NCBI GenBank assembly: GCA_900541505.1
Contig: UQKK01000033.1
Location: 1 to 34,896, forward strand
Length of the DNA: 34,896 nucleotides
DNA from: an uncultured Ruminococcus sp.
GTDB taxonomy: Bacteria > Bacillota > Clostridia > Lachnospirales > Lachnospiraceae
Direction of reading: 5' to 3'
A program made the translations under genes and the position numbers. Positions within the stretch are counted from its first letter, which is position 1. Each line of letters begins with the position of its first letter. This document shows, one piece after another, positions 24,872 through 33,081 of the stretch. The notes below the pieces were generated by a model. It had not been told where the DNA came from, did not search any database, and saw only the letters and a list, made by a program, of their open reading frames with translations.

Positions 24872-25711
24872 ATGCGTATGACAATGCCTTCCCGCCACAC
24901 AATAAAAAAGACCTTCGGGCTCTGCCTGCTCTTTGCCGCCGCCTTTTTCCTGGGTGGCATCATAGGAAAGCTCACTTCCCCTTCTGCCGCGGAGGAAACC
25001 ATTCCCACCGCCGCTTCCGCGGAGGGCAACTGGGGCTTAAGTTTCCAGGAAGACGGCAAAACTCCCATCGGGAACGCCACCATAGAAGAATTGAAGCAGT
25101 ACGATGCCTACTATGCGCAGGACACGGAGGAAAAAGTCATCTATCTCACCTTTGACGCGGGATTTGAGAACGGAAATACCGAAGCTATCCTTGACGCTCT
25201 CAAAAAGCATAACGTCCAGGCTACGTTTTTTGTGGTGGGGACCTATATTGAATTCTGTCCGGAGCTTATCAAACGGATGGATGAAGAAGGACACACCGTA
25301 GGAAACCACACCTGGCATCACCCGGATATGTCACAGATTTCCACAATGGAAACATTTCAGGAAGAACTAGAGAGTGTAGAGCAGGCATACGAAGAAGTGA
25401 CCGGAAATGCTATGACGAAATATTATCGTCCGCCCCAGGGCAAATACAGCGAATCCAACCTGCAGATGGCGAAGGAGTTAGGTTATAAGACCTTCTTCTG
25501 GAGCCTCGCCTATGTGGACTGGTATGAGGATGACCAACCCACAAAGGAGGAAGCCTTCGACAAGCTCCTGACCCGCATCCACCCCGGCGCCATCGTCCTC
25601 CTGCACAGTACCTCTCAGACCAACGCGCAGATTCTGGATGAACTGCTGACAAAATGGGAAGAAATGGGCTACACGGTAAAACCTCTGGAACATCTGGCTG
25701 ATGCCGGCTGA
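24872..25711 (+). CDS. pdaA: PdaA-like polysaccharide deacetylase
   Basis: A 279-residue exported or membrane-anchored NodB-type de-N-acetylase, with a hydrophobic segment at about residues 13-31. Motif 1 reads TFDAGFENG (D95), with Ala in place of the usual second Asp; motif 2 is NHTWHH (H146, H150); motif 3 is RPPQGKYS (186-193); motif 4 covers FWSLAYVDW; motif 5 is LLHSTS near 243. This arrangement and FWSLAYVDW point to the PdaA group, which makes muramic delta-lactam in the spore cortex, expressed in the forespore in Bacillus. No clear sigma-G promoter was found. The ribosome binding site is weak. A GCGCCGG/CCGGCGC hairpin stands just upstream, and the 3' end overlaps the convergent MATE gene by 43 bases. 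Confidence 0.82.
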   Translation: MRMTMPSRHTIKKTFGLCLLFAAAFFLGGIIGKLTSPSAAEETIPTAASAEGNWGLSFQEDGKTPIGNATIEELKQYDAYYAQDTEEKVIYLTFDAGFENGNTEAILDALKKHNVQATFFVVGTYIEFCPELIKRMDEEGHTVGNHTWHHPDMSQISTMETFQEELESVEQAYEEVTGNAMTKYYRPPQGKYSESNLQMAKELGYKTFFWSLAYVDWYEDDQPTKEEAFDKLLTRIHPGAIVLLHSTSQTNAQILDELLTKWEEMGYTVKPLEHLADAG

Positions 25712-27066
25712 ACCAGAGTTTTCTCCTCGTACCTGACTTTTTTCAGCGCTTTTCTCATCGCATAGAAATAGAAAGGTACAAGGGGAATCAGCGCTGCTAT
25801 CCATGCCGCCGGGTCAGTCAGGCAGACTCCCGCGAATCCGGTCCTACCGGATACGATAAGGACGATTCCCGCCCTGGCGAGCAGTTCGAACACGCCGCCC
25901 AGCATGGGAACGATACCGTTTCCCATCCCCTGCAGCGCATTGCGGTATAAAAAGATACATCCCAGGAAAGGATAACACCATGCCACTGTCCTGAAATAGA
26001 TGACCGCCGCATCGATGACCTGCTTTTCCGAACTACTGATAAAGAGGAGCACCATATACTTCCCGAAAAGATAGATTGCAGCCATCATCACCACACTCCA
26101 TCCCAGTATCATCCACTGGGTACAGCGCACACCGCTCCTTACCCGGTCCATTTTTCCGGCGCCCCGGTTCTGTCCCACAAAGGTTGCCACTGTCGCCCCG
26201 AAGGAGGCAAATACTGTGGCAATGATATTCTGCATCTTGCTCGCCGCCGAAAATCCGGCGATGTACACTGCGCCGTATACATTGACAGCACCCTGCACAA
26301 TGATAGTCCCCAGCGCTGTGATGGAAAACTGCAGCCCCATAGGAATCCCCAGCCCCAGAAGCTTTGCCATGCTCCTTGCGGAAATCCGAAAATCCTCCCG
26401 TTTCAGGTGCAGGATAGGAAACTTCTTGATAACATATATAAGGCAGAGCAGCGCGGAAATTGCCTGCGCAATGACCGTGGCATAAGCACATCCCGCAACG
26501 CCCATGTCAAACTGAACAATAAAGACAATATCTAGTACCACATTGATTGCCGCGGATATCATCAGAAAATACAGTGGCGATTTTGAGTCTCCCAGAGCGC
26601 GCAGTACCGCCGCCAGAAAATTATAGGCAGAAGTCACGAACAGCCCGGCGTAGATAACTCCCATATAGGCGCCGATATCCCCAATCAGATTATCCGGTGA
26701 ATTCATCAGATGCAGGATGGGAATATTGGCAATTTCCAACCCCACTGTCATAACAACAGAAAACGCCGCCATCAGATAGATGGACATGGCTACATAATGC
26801 CGCATCACATCAAGCTTCTTTGCTCCAAACCATTGCGCCACCAGGATTGCGAATCCACTCGCCAATCCCTGGAGCCATCCGGTGACAAAAAACATCAGCG
26901 CCGATGTCGCGCCTATAGCGGCGAGAGCATCCACCCCGATAAACTGTCCCGCAATGATAGAGTCTGCCAGATTATAAAGCTGCTGAAAAATATTCCCCAG
27001 GCACATCGGTATCATAAAACGCACGATGATTCCCAGAGGTCTGCCGTTCGTCATATCGTTTGTCAT
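25669..27066 (-). CDS. MATE-family efflux transporter (first)
   Basis: A 465-residue membrane protein with about twelve hydrophobic segments in two bundles, of the MATE multidrug/drug:cation antiporter family. Typical stretches are IPMCLGNIFQQLYNLADSII near the N-terminus and the related repeat QNIIATVFASFGATVATFVGQN in the second half. Substrate unknown. The ATG at 27066 has AAAGGAA 8 bases upstream. The gene overlaps pdaA convergently by 43 bases, with no terminator visible between them. A promoter, a terminator hairpin and a further hairpin (GCCAAAGT/ACTTTGGC, 27155-27186) lie in the 243 bases upstream. Confidence 0.9.
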   Translation of the reverse strand: MTNDMTNGRPLGIIVRFMIPMCLGNIFQQLYNLADSIIAGQFIGVDALAAIGATSALMFFVTGWLQGLASGFAILVAQWFGAKKLDVMRHYVAMSIYLMAAFSVVMTVGLEIANIPILHLMNSPDNLIGDIGAYMGVIYAGLFVTSAYNFLAAVLRALGDSKSPLYFLMISAAINVVLDIVFIVQFDMGVAGCAYATVIAQAISALLCLIYVIKKFPILHLKREDFRISARSMAKLLGLGIPMGLQFSITALGTIIVQGAVNVYGAVYIAGFSAASKMQNIIATVFASFGATVATFVGQNRGAGKMDRVRSGVRCTQWMILGWSVVMMAAIYLFGKYMVLLFISSSEKQVIDAAVIYFRTVAWCYPFLGCIFLYRNALQGMGNGIVPMLGGVFELLARAGIVLIVSGRTGFAGVCLTDPAAWIAALIPLVPFYFYAMRKALKKVRYEEKTLVQPASARCSRGFTV

Positions 27067-27201
27067 ATGTCATTTCCTTTCCATTACAATTTCAATTTCT
27101 CAATCCCCGGAAGTGCCGACAGGTACGTTCCGGATGTATAAGGTATAAGCCGACGCCAAAGTTTTAGAAAAAGCCCTCACTTTGGCTCGTTGCACCGCCT
27201 C

Positions 27202-27240
27202 AAAAAAAGATATGCCTTTCAGATGAAAAGCATATCTTTT
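27202..27240 (-). terminator. Strong terminator upstream of the first MATE gene
   Basis: On the minus strand AAAAGATATGC and GCATATCTTTT pair, followed by a run of T. It ends transcripts from the symporter gene at 27310-28503, and would also end any transcript from the promoter at 27265-27293 after about 57 bases. Confidence 0.8.
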
Positions 27241-27264
27241 GATTGCCGTTTTACAACGATGACT

Positions 27265-27293
27265 ATTATACAAAATACTCCGGCTGTTGTAAA
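27265..27293 (-). promoter_or_regulatory. Near-consensus promoter just upstream of a terminator
   Basis: On the minus strand TTTACA (27293-27288), a 17-base spacer and TATAAT (27270-27265). It starts near 27258. It drives either the MATE gene through an attenuator or a short RNA of about 57 bases. Confidence 0.6.
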
Positions 27294-27309
27294 GTAAATT
27301 TTTTAATCT

Positions 27310-28503
27310 TTATAAATCTATGTGCAGCCTCTGTTCCTCAATCTTATGCCGCTTCACATAGCCCGTCAAAATCATGGTGAGCGCTCCGTCCCCTGTGATA
27401 TTGCATGCCGTACCAAAGCTGTCCTGCAGGGCGAAGATGGTCAGCATCAGCGCTGTACCTGTCTCGTCAAATCCCAGCACACCCGTGATGAGACCAAGAG
27501 ACGCCATGACAGTACCGCCCGGTACTCCCGGTGCTCCAATGGCAAAAATGCCGAGCAGCAGGCAGAACAGAATCATCGTTCCCAGTGAAGGAATCTCGCC
27601 GTAAAGAATCTGGGACACCGTCATGACAAAGAACACTTCTGTCAGCACGGAGCCGCACAGATGGATATTTGCAAACAGCGGAATCCCGAAATCAACCATA
27701 TCGTCCCGCAGCGTAGGCTCCGATTTCTTCGCGCAGCGCAGCGCCACCGCCAGCGTCGCCGCTGAAGACATCGTCCCCACTGCTGTGATGTAAGCAGGTC
27801 CATAATTTTTCACCACGTTAAGCGGATTGCTCTTCGAGTAGAGCCCGCCCACAAGGTAGAGCACTGCCAGCCAGATATAATGTCCCGCCATAACGATAAG
27901 CACAATCTTAATGAAGACCGGAAGCTGTTTCGTGATGGTTCCTTCATAAGACAGCGCGCAGAACGTAAACGCGATAAATATCGGCAGAACGGGTATCACA
28001 ATCCTTGATACCACTTCCAGTACGATTTTCTGAAATTCATCCAGTACATTTGTGATGGTGCGTGCCTTTGTCCATGTAGCGGCAAGCCCGACCAGGACCG
28101 AGAATACCAGAGCACTCATCACGGACATAATCTGCGGAATGTCTAACTGGAACACAACCTCCGGCAGCTCTTTCAATCCATCCACTTCCGATACAATGGA
28201 CAGATGCGGAATCAGCCCGTACCCTGCTCCCATCGCCATAAATGCGGCAAGTATGGAAGATATATAGGCACAAACGATTGCCACCCCCAGCATACGGGAA
28301 GCATTGTTGCCCAATTTTGTAATGGACGGCGCGATAAAACCGATGATAATGAGCGGCACACAGAAATTAATAAACTGTCCCAACACATATTTCACCGTTA
28401 CAACAACGTTCATCACGCTCACCCCTGCTACCTGACCCACCAGGATTCCGATGACCACTCCCAGTAAAAGTCGAAACGGCAGACTGCTGAATATTTTCTT
28501 CAT
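27310..28503 (-). CDS. Dicarboxylate/amino acid:cation symporter (DAACS family)
   Basis: A 397-residue membrane transporter of the SDF/DctA-GltP fold with about eight helices and two re-entrant loops. Landmarks are the serine-rich TMSSAATLAVALRCAKK loop and the GTACNITGDGALTMI segment with the NxxGD binding motif. It imports dicarboxylates, glutamate/aspartate or serine/threonine with sodium or protons; sequence alone does not decide. The ATG at 28503 (MKKIFSSLPFRLL) has GAGAGGA upstream, and a longer GTG start at 28536 is rejected. It diverges from the second MATE gene. Confidence 0.88.
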   Translation of the reverse strand: MKKIFSSLPFRLLLGVVIGILVGQVAGVSVMNVVVTVKYVLGQFINFCVPLIIIGFIAPSITKLGNNASRMLGVAIVCAYISSILAAFMAMGAGYGLIPHLSIVSEVDGLKELPEVVFQLDIPQIMSVMSALVFSVLVGLAATWTKARTITNVLDEFQKIVLEVVSRIVIPVLPIFIAFTFCALSYEGTITKQLPVFIKIVLIVMAGHYIWLAVLYLVGGLYSKSNPLNVVKNYGPAYITAVGTMSSAATLAVALRCAKKSEPTLRDDMVDFGIPLFANIHLCGSVLTEVFFVMTVSQILYGEIPSLGTMILFCLLLGIFAIGAPGVPGGTVMASLGLITGVLGFDETGTALMLTIFALQDSFGTACNITGDGALTMILTGYVKRHKIEEQRLHIDL

Positions 28504-28558
28504 AGTTTTAGATTCCTCTCTTCCTCTTTTCTGCACACGTAAAATGCAATATAGAAGT

Positions 28559-28587
28559 ATTATAATCTATATATGCCGTTCTTACAA
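28559..28587 (-). promoter_or_regulatory. Promoter of the DAACS symporter
   Basis: On the minus strand TTGTAA (28587-28582), a 17-base spacer and TATAAT (28564-28559), about 55 bases from the start codon. The -35 box touches the inverted repeat at 28584-28619. Confidence 0.55.
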
Positions 28588-28619
28588 GAAAGTTTCCGAA
28601 AAAGGAAAGTCTTTCTTGT
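28584..28619. promoter_or_regulatory. Inverted repeat next to the symporter promoter
   Basis: ACAAGAAAG and CTTTCTTGT are perfect 9-bp arms, with an inner TTTCC/GGAAA stem. The position at the -35 of the symporter suggests an operator; on the plus strand it is followed by TTTT and could also end transcription. The rest of the gap between the symporter and MATE genes has weak promoter-like sequence near 28630-28660 only. Confidence 0.45.
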
Positions 28620-28758
28620 TTTAACGTTACTATACATTTTCGGCAAATTGTGATATTTTAATCTCAGCATAAAACGATGCCGTCTCTGCGAGGGGAAGCA
28701 GCAGTCATAAGGTATGTTTTCCCGCACAGACCTGGCAGAAAGGACTACTTAGAAGACT

Positions 28759-30126
28759 ATGAGCAGAAATATCAACCTCCTGGAAGGGGATATCCTCTCC
28801 TCCCTGACAAAACTTGCCGTTCCCATCATGGCGACCTCCCTCGTCCAGATGGCTTACAATATGACCGATATGATTTGGATAGGACGCATCAGCAGCAATG
28901 CTGTTGCTGCCGTGGGCGCTGCCGGGATGTACATGTGGTTTGCCAACGGCATCGCCACCCTCTCGCGCATCGGCGGGCAGGTGAAAGTGGGACATTCCAT
29001 CGGGGAAGGAAAAGTCGCTCTTGCTGCCTGCTATGCGAAAAACGCCCTCCAGCTCACCATGTTTCTGGGTGTATTATACGGGCTTTTGACTGTCCTCCTT
29101 AACAGACCGCTGATTGGATTTTTCCGCCTCACAAGCCCGGATGTGGTAGCGGATGCCCGAATCTATCTGATGATTACCTGCGGACTTGTTGTCTTTTCCT
29201 TTTTGAATCAGGCGCTGACCGGAATCTACACCGCCATGGGGAACAGCCGTATCTCCTTTCTGGCAACGGCAGTGGGGCTCGTCATCAACATCATTCTGGA
29301 CCCGGTGCTCATCTTCGGCATCGGTCCTTTTCCGGAAATGAAGGTCGCCGGAGCCGCTGTCGCCACGGTCTTCGCCCAGGCGGTCGTCACCGCTGTGTTT
29401 ATTCCCGCTTCCATCCGGGACACTTTTCTATTTTGCCGCGTCAGACTGCTGAAACGCCCGGATACGGCAATCATCCGGGAACTCATGCGGATTGGCTTTC
29501 CCACTGCTGTGCAGAGTATGATTTTTTCCGGCATTTCCATGGTCATTGCCCGCGTGATTTCCGGCTTCGGGGATGCCGCCATCGCTGTACAGAAGGTGGG
29601 TTCGCAGATTGAATCCATCTCCTGGATGACGTCAGACGGTTTCGCGGCTGCTGTCAATTCCTTTGTGGCACAGAATTTCGGTGCCGGGAACCAGGTCCGC
29701 GTCCGCAAAGGCTATCGCTGTGCCATGACCGTTGTCCTTCTGTGGGGCGCTTTTACCACATTCATACTCTTTGCCTTCCCGGAACCGATTTTTAGCATCT
29801 TTATCACAGAGCCGGAGCTTTTGCCGATGGGCGTAGATTATCTGCGCATCCTCGCCGTATCCCAGCTCTTTATGTGTATGGAGATTACCACCGCCGGGGC
29901 ATTCAACGGGTTGGGTCATACCATTCCGCCCGCTGTGGAGGGAATCCTTTTAACCGCTGCCCGGATTCCTCTTGCTCTCCTGCTCATCCTCACGCCTCTG
30001 GGACTCAACGGAATCTGGTGGGCAATCACCATTTCCAGTGTATTGAAAGGACTGACTTTATTCAGTTGGTTCCTTTTCAAGATAAAAAGTTACCTCAAGG
30101 CAAATACGGCCTCCACTGCCGCATAA
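28759..30126 (+). CDS. MATE-family efflux transporter (second)
   Basis: A 455-residue membrane protein with about twelve hydrophobic segments, MATE family. Characteristic parts are LAVPIMATSLVQMAYNMTDMI near the N-terminus and the paired SFVAQNFGAGN in the second half. It differs clearly from the other MATE protein in this window, so it is not a recent duplicate. The ribosome binding site is modest (AAAGGA further upstream, AGAAG close to the ATG). The DUF362 gene follows after 60 bases on the same strand, probably co-transcribed. The exported compound is unknown. Confidence 0.9.
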   Translation: MSRNINLLEGDILSSLTKLAVPIMATSLVQMAYNMTDMIWIGRISSNAVAAVGAAGMYMWFANGIATLSRIGGQVKVGHSIGEGKVALAACYAKNALQLTMFLGVLYGLLTVLLNRPLIGFFRLTSPDVVADARIYLMITCGLVVFSFLNQALTGIYTAMGNSRISFLATAVGLVINIILDPVLIFGIGPFPEMKVAGAAVATVFAQAVVTAVFIPASIRDTFLFCRVRLLKRPDTAIIRELMRIGFPTAVQSMIFSGISMVIARVISGFGDAAIAVQKVGSQIESISWMTSDGFAAAVNSFVAQNFGAGNQVRVRKGYRCAMTVVLLWGAFTTFILFAFPEPIFSIFITEPELLPMGVDYLRILAVSQLFMCMEITTAGAFNGLGHTIPPAVEGILLTAARIPLALLLILTPLGLNGIWWAITISSVLKGLTLFSWFLFKIKSYLKANTASTAA

Positions 30127-30186
30127 CCCGAAAAAGATAACACATCGTACAGAAACGGTGCTGTATCGCACAAGAAAGGAGATTCC

Positions 30187-31293
30187 ATGAAAAAGAATGA
30201 TATTATCCTCGCCCACGGGCTGGACTACAAAAAAATGGCAAAGAAGGTCCTTGAGACCGCCAATTTAACAGAACTCATCGGCGATAAACAAAAGAAAGTA
30301 GCGCTCAAGCCCAATCTCGTCACGACCACACCACCCTCTGCCGGAGCCACCACACACGCGGAAATCCTGGAGGGCGCTTTGGAATATCTGCGGGAAAACG
30401 GATTTTCTGATGTCACCGTTATGGAAGGCTCCTGGGTGGGAGACCGCACACAGGATGTGCTGGATGTGGTGGGATACAGACCCATTTTGAAGAAATATGA
30501 TGTGCCTTTTGTGGATTTGCAGAAAGATTCCTGGACAGAATATAACGCCCAAGGCATGAAGATTAAACTGTGCGACCAGGCGCATCAGACAGATTTTATG
30601 ATAAATCTGCCTGTATTAAAGGGGCATTGCCAGACTTTGGTGACCTGCGCACTCAAAAATAATAAGGGTGTCATCCCCAACAGTGAAAAACGCCGTTTCC
30701 ACACTATGGGGCTGCACAAACCCATCGCGCATTTAAACACCATCGCCCGCAATGATTTTATTCTTGTTGATAATATCTGTGGGGATTTAGACTTTGAAGA
30801 AGGCGGAAATCCTGTAGAAATGAATCGTATCCTGGGCTTTCGCGACCCGGTCCTCTGCGATGCCTTTGTCTGTGAGACCATGGGATACTCCCCGGAAGAT
30901 GTTCCCTATATTCCGCTTGCGGAAGAACTTGGCGTGGGAAGTACCGATTTGAAAAATGCCAATCTGATTTATGTCAACCCGCCCCAGTCCAGAGAACAGA
31001 GTCTCCCACCTACAAGGCGGGTACAAAGCCTTTCCCGTTACGCAGCTCCCTCGGACGCCTGCAGCGCGTGTTATGGTTCTCTCATCTATGCCTTGGCAAG
31101 GCTGGATGACAGCGGTCGCCTAAAAAAATCTCTGCCGAAAATCGCCATCGGGCAGGGATACCGGGATAAAACCGGGGAAATCGGTGTTGGACAGTGCACC
31201 TCCTGCTTCGCCAAAACGCTGCAGGGATGTCCGCCCAAAGCCATCGATATCCTTAAATTCTTATCAGAAAACTGGAAGCAGCCTCACCTATAA
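30187..31293 (+). CDS. DUF362 domain protein with C-terminal cysteine motifs
   Basis: A 368-residue soluble protein. The DUF362 region covers about residues 40-260 (KVALKPNLVTTTPPSAGATTH, FMINLPVLKGHCQTLVTCALKN, KNNKGVIP). Toward the C-terminus are CSACY and QCTSCFAKTLQGCPP, whose spacing (C-x2-C and C-x8-C) might hold an iron-sulfur cluster or metal, though it is not a classical 4Fe-4S ferredoxin motif. Its biochemical role is unknown; relatives often lie beside iron-sulfur or redox genes. AAAGGAG is 5 bases before the ATG. It follows the second MATE gene and faces the AGCS symporter gene convergently. Confidence 0.8.
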   Translation: MKKNDIILAHGLDYKKMAKKVLETANLTELIGDKQKKVALKPNLVTTTPPSAGATTHAEILEGALEYLRENGFSDVTVMEGSWVGDRTQDVLDVVGYRPILKKYDVPFVDLQKDSWTEYNAQGMKIKLCDQAHQTDFMINLPVLKGHCQTLVTCALKNNKGVIPNSEKRRFHTMGLHKPIAHLNTIARNDFILVDNICGDLDFEEGGNPVEMNRILGFRDPVLCDAFVCETMGYSPEDVPYIPLAEELGVGSTDLKNANLIYVNPPQSREQSLPPTRRVQSLSRYAAPSDACSACYGSLIYALARLDDSGRLKKSLPKIAIGQGYRDKTGEIGVGQCTSCFAKTLQGCPPKAIDILKFLSENWKQPHL

Positions 31294-31301
31294 TCGTTAA
31301 A

Positions 31302-31362
31302 AGCCCTGCCGCCAGTATCTTACCGCGTAACTTTACGCAGCCTGATACGGCACAGCAGGGCT
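31302..31362 (-). terminator. Terminator between the DUF362 and AGCS genes
   Basis: AGCCCTGC (31302-31309) pairs with GCAGGGCT (31355-31362), with inner GTATC/GATAC and GCGTAA/TTACGC helices. On the minus strand it is followed by TTTT, so it best serves the AGCS gene; it may also stop the convergent DUF362 transcript. Confidence 0.6.
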
Positions 31363-31474
31363 AATTTCTACTCATCCTCATACGGCGCAGCAGGGCTTAT
31401 TCCTGCTCATTCCGATACGACGCAGCAGGGCTTATTCCTGCTCATTCCGGCACAACAACCTCTACTCATCCTCA
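31346..31474. repeat. 35-bp tandem repeats at the 3' end of the AGCS gene
   Basis: Three consecutive 35-bp units start at 31346, 31381 and 31416, each with TACGGCRCAGCAGGGCT-like sequence. A shortened fourth unit (31451-31474) runs into the last codons of the AGCS gene, so the repeats look like copies of the gene's end plus its stop. Units 2 and 3 each form an AGCAGG/CCTGCT hairpin on the minus strand. Confidence 0.75.
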
Positions 31475-32844
31475 TACGGCACAGGGGTCGTATCCTTCTC
31501 GTCTATATGATTTAAATACTTCTTCGTCTCCGCCACGATAACCGGCGATAAAAGCAGCACCGCTATCAGATTCGGAATTGCCATAAGCGCATTGAGTGTA
31601 TCTGCAATCAGCCAAACCAGATTCAGCGATACAATTGGCGCTATCACTGCCACCACGATATACAGGAAACGGTACGGGATAAGCACCCATTTTCCCGCAA
31701 AATACTCCATACAGCGCTCACCGTAGTACGCCCACCCCAAAACAGTGGAAAAGGCGAAGGAGATGATACCCAGCACCAAAATGACAGGTCCCAGCACCGG
31801 AATCTGTGCGAAGGCAAGACTTGTCAAATCGCCGCCGTCTTTGATTGCTCCCATATCAATGGAAGGATTTTTCATGATACTTGTCACCAGCACCAGACCG
31901 GTCATGGCGCAGACTACAACCGTATCCCAGAAAGTGCCAGTACTGGAGACAAGCGCCTGCCGTACCGGATTTCTCGTCTGTGCCGCTGCCGCCGCGATGG
32001 GAGCGGAGCCCATACCGGATTCGTTGGAGAACAGTCCTCGCGCAACTCCAAAATGGAGCGCCTCCACGATTCCTCTGCCAACCAGACCGCCAGCCGCCGC
32101 GCCCGGCTGGAACGCCAGCTCCACAATGGTCTTCAACGCCGGAATCAGATAATCATAATTGAAACACAATATAATGATACATCCCAATACATAGAAGATT
32201 GCCATAAAGGGCACCAGCTTCTCACATACTCTGGCAATTGACTTGATTCCGCCGAATATGACAAGTGCCACCAGAATCGCTACAACCACACCCACTGCCC
32301 ATTCCGGGATACCGAGATTTTGATTGCAGACAGAAGCAATGGCATTGACCTGTGTCGCACATCCAATCCCAAAGGAAGCAAGTCCGCCAAACACCGCGAA
32401 AATGATTCCCAGCCATTTCATATGCAGACCGCGCTCCAGCGCGTACATCGCCCCGCCTAACATTCTGCCGTCCCTTGACTTCACCCGGTATTTTACGGAA
32501 ATCAAAGACTCACTGTATTTCGTGGCAATCCCGAAAACACCAGTCAGCCAGCACCACAGAACTGCTCCGGGACCTCCCAGCGCAATCGCCGTGCCGACCC
32601 CGATGATATTTCCCGTACCGATGGTCGCCGCCAAAGCCGTTGTCAGCGCGCCAAACTGGGATACCTCTCCTTCCGCGTCCGGTTCCTTGGAGACAGATAA
32701 ACGAATCCCCTTAAAGACCTTTCTCTGAATCCCACCTGTCCGTATAGTCATAAAAACATGCGTCCCCAGAAGGAGAAGAATCATTCCCCATCCCCAGACC
32801 TTGTCATTGACTGCCGTCACAAATCCATTGACTGCATCGTACAT
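31462..32844 (-). CDS. Alanine/glycine:cation symporter (AGCS family)
   Basis: A 460-residue membrane protein with about ten or more hydrophobic segments. AGCS landmarks are GTGNIIGVGTAIALGGPGAVLW and the central FSNESGMGSAPIAAAAA, which imports alanine or glycine with sodium or protons. The ATG at 32844 (MYDAVNGFVTAVND) has GAGGGG upstream; an ATG/other start to 32892 would add a non-homologous tail overlapping a hairpin. The leader of about 180 bases is highly structured (32879-33060). The 3' end is embedded in tandem repeats. A glycine riboswitch, common for such transporters, was not recognised here. Confidence 0.93.
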   Translation of the reverse strand: MYDAVNGFVTAVNDKVWGWGMILLLLGTHVFMTIRTGGIQRKVFKGIRLSVSKEPDAEGEVSQFGALTTALAATIGTGNIIGVGTAIALGGPGAVLWCWLTGVFGIATKYSESLISVKYRVKSRDGRMLGGAMYALERGLHMKWLGIIFAVFGGLASFGIGCATQVNAIASVCNQNLGIPEWAVGVVVAILVALVIFGGIKSIARVCEKLVPFMAIFYVLGCIIILCFNYDYLIPALKTIVELAFQPGAAAGGLVGRGIVEALHFGVARGLFSNESGMGSAPIAAAAAQTRNPVRQALVSSTGTFWDTVVVCAMTGLVLVTSIMKNPSIDMGAIKDGGDLTSLAFAQIPVLGPVILVLGIISFAFSTVLGWAYYGERCMEYFAGKWVLIPYRFLYIVVAVIAPIVSLNLVWLIADTLNALMAIPNLIAVLLLSPVIVAETKKYLNHIDEKDTTPVPYEDE

Positions 32845-32878
32845 TTTTATCGCCCCTCTCTGTGCATTTTCCTTCTCT

Positions 32879-32938
32879 CTATATAAGAGCATACATCGTC
32901 AAGAAAACATGTATGTTGAAGTGTATGCTCTTATATAG
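32879..32938. promoter_or_regulatory. Perfect 17-bp inverted repeat in the AGCS leader
   Basis: CTATATAAGAGCATACA and TGTATGCTCTTATATAG flank a 26-base centre. In RNA the stem could be longer by wobble pairs. It ends about 35 bases before the AGCS start codon, so it may influence translation or act as a protein-binding site. Confidence 0.7.
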
Positions 32939-32948
32939 GGAGGATACC

Positions 32949-33022
32949 TTATCCGGCAAAAAATAAAGAGACATATGACCTGCAAAGTACATACGTCCCT
33001 GTATCACTTCTTCCCCGGATAA
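32949..33022 (-). promoter_or_regulatory. Candidate leader RNA with an embedded terminator
   Basis: On the minus strand TTATCCGG (33022-33015) and CCGGATAA (32956-32949) enclose a second hairpin. The inner stem AGGGACGTATG/CATATGTCTCT (33000-32967) is followed by TTATTTTTT, a classical intrinsic terminator. Pairing of the outer arms and the terminator T run may compete, which would suit an attenuator. No known riboswitch class was matched. Confidence 0.5.
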
Positions 33023-33033
33023 ATTAAGTATAG

Positions 33034-33060
33034 TTTATACTATGAGGGAAAATTTGTCAA
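33034..33060 (-). promoter_or_regulatory. Probable AGCS gene promoter with palindrome over -10
   Basis: On the minus strand TTGACA (33060-33055) is followed after 15-17 bases by TATAAA/TAAACT. AGTATA-AAC-TATACT (33041-33027) is a perfect 6-bp palindrome across the -10 region. Confidence 0.45.
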
Positions 33061-33081
33061 TATGCCTGAGGTTGGAGGTGC

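Noticed and set aside
31346..31474. Possible CRISPR array
   Set aside because: The 35-bp units are directly abutting, imperfect and have no spacers; no cas genes are present.
32845..33060. Glycine riboswitch before the AGCS symporter
   Set aside because: The conserved purine-rich glycine aptamer core was not found on the minus strand, although a structured leader exists.
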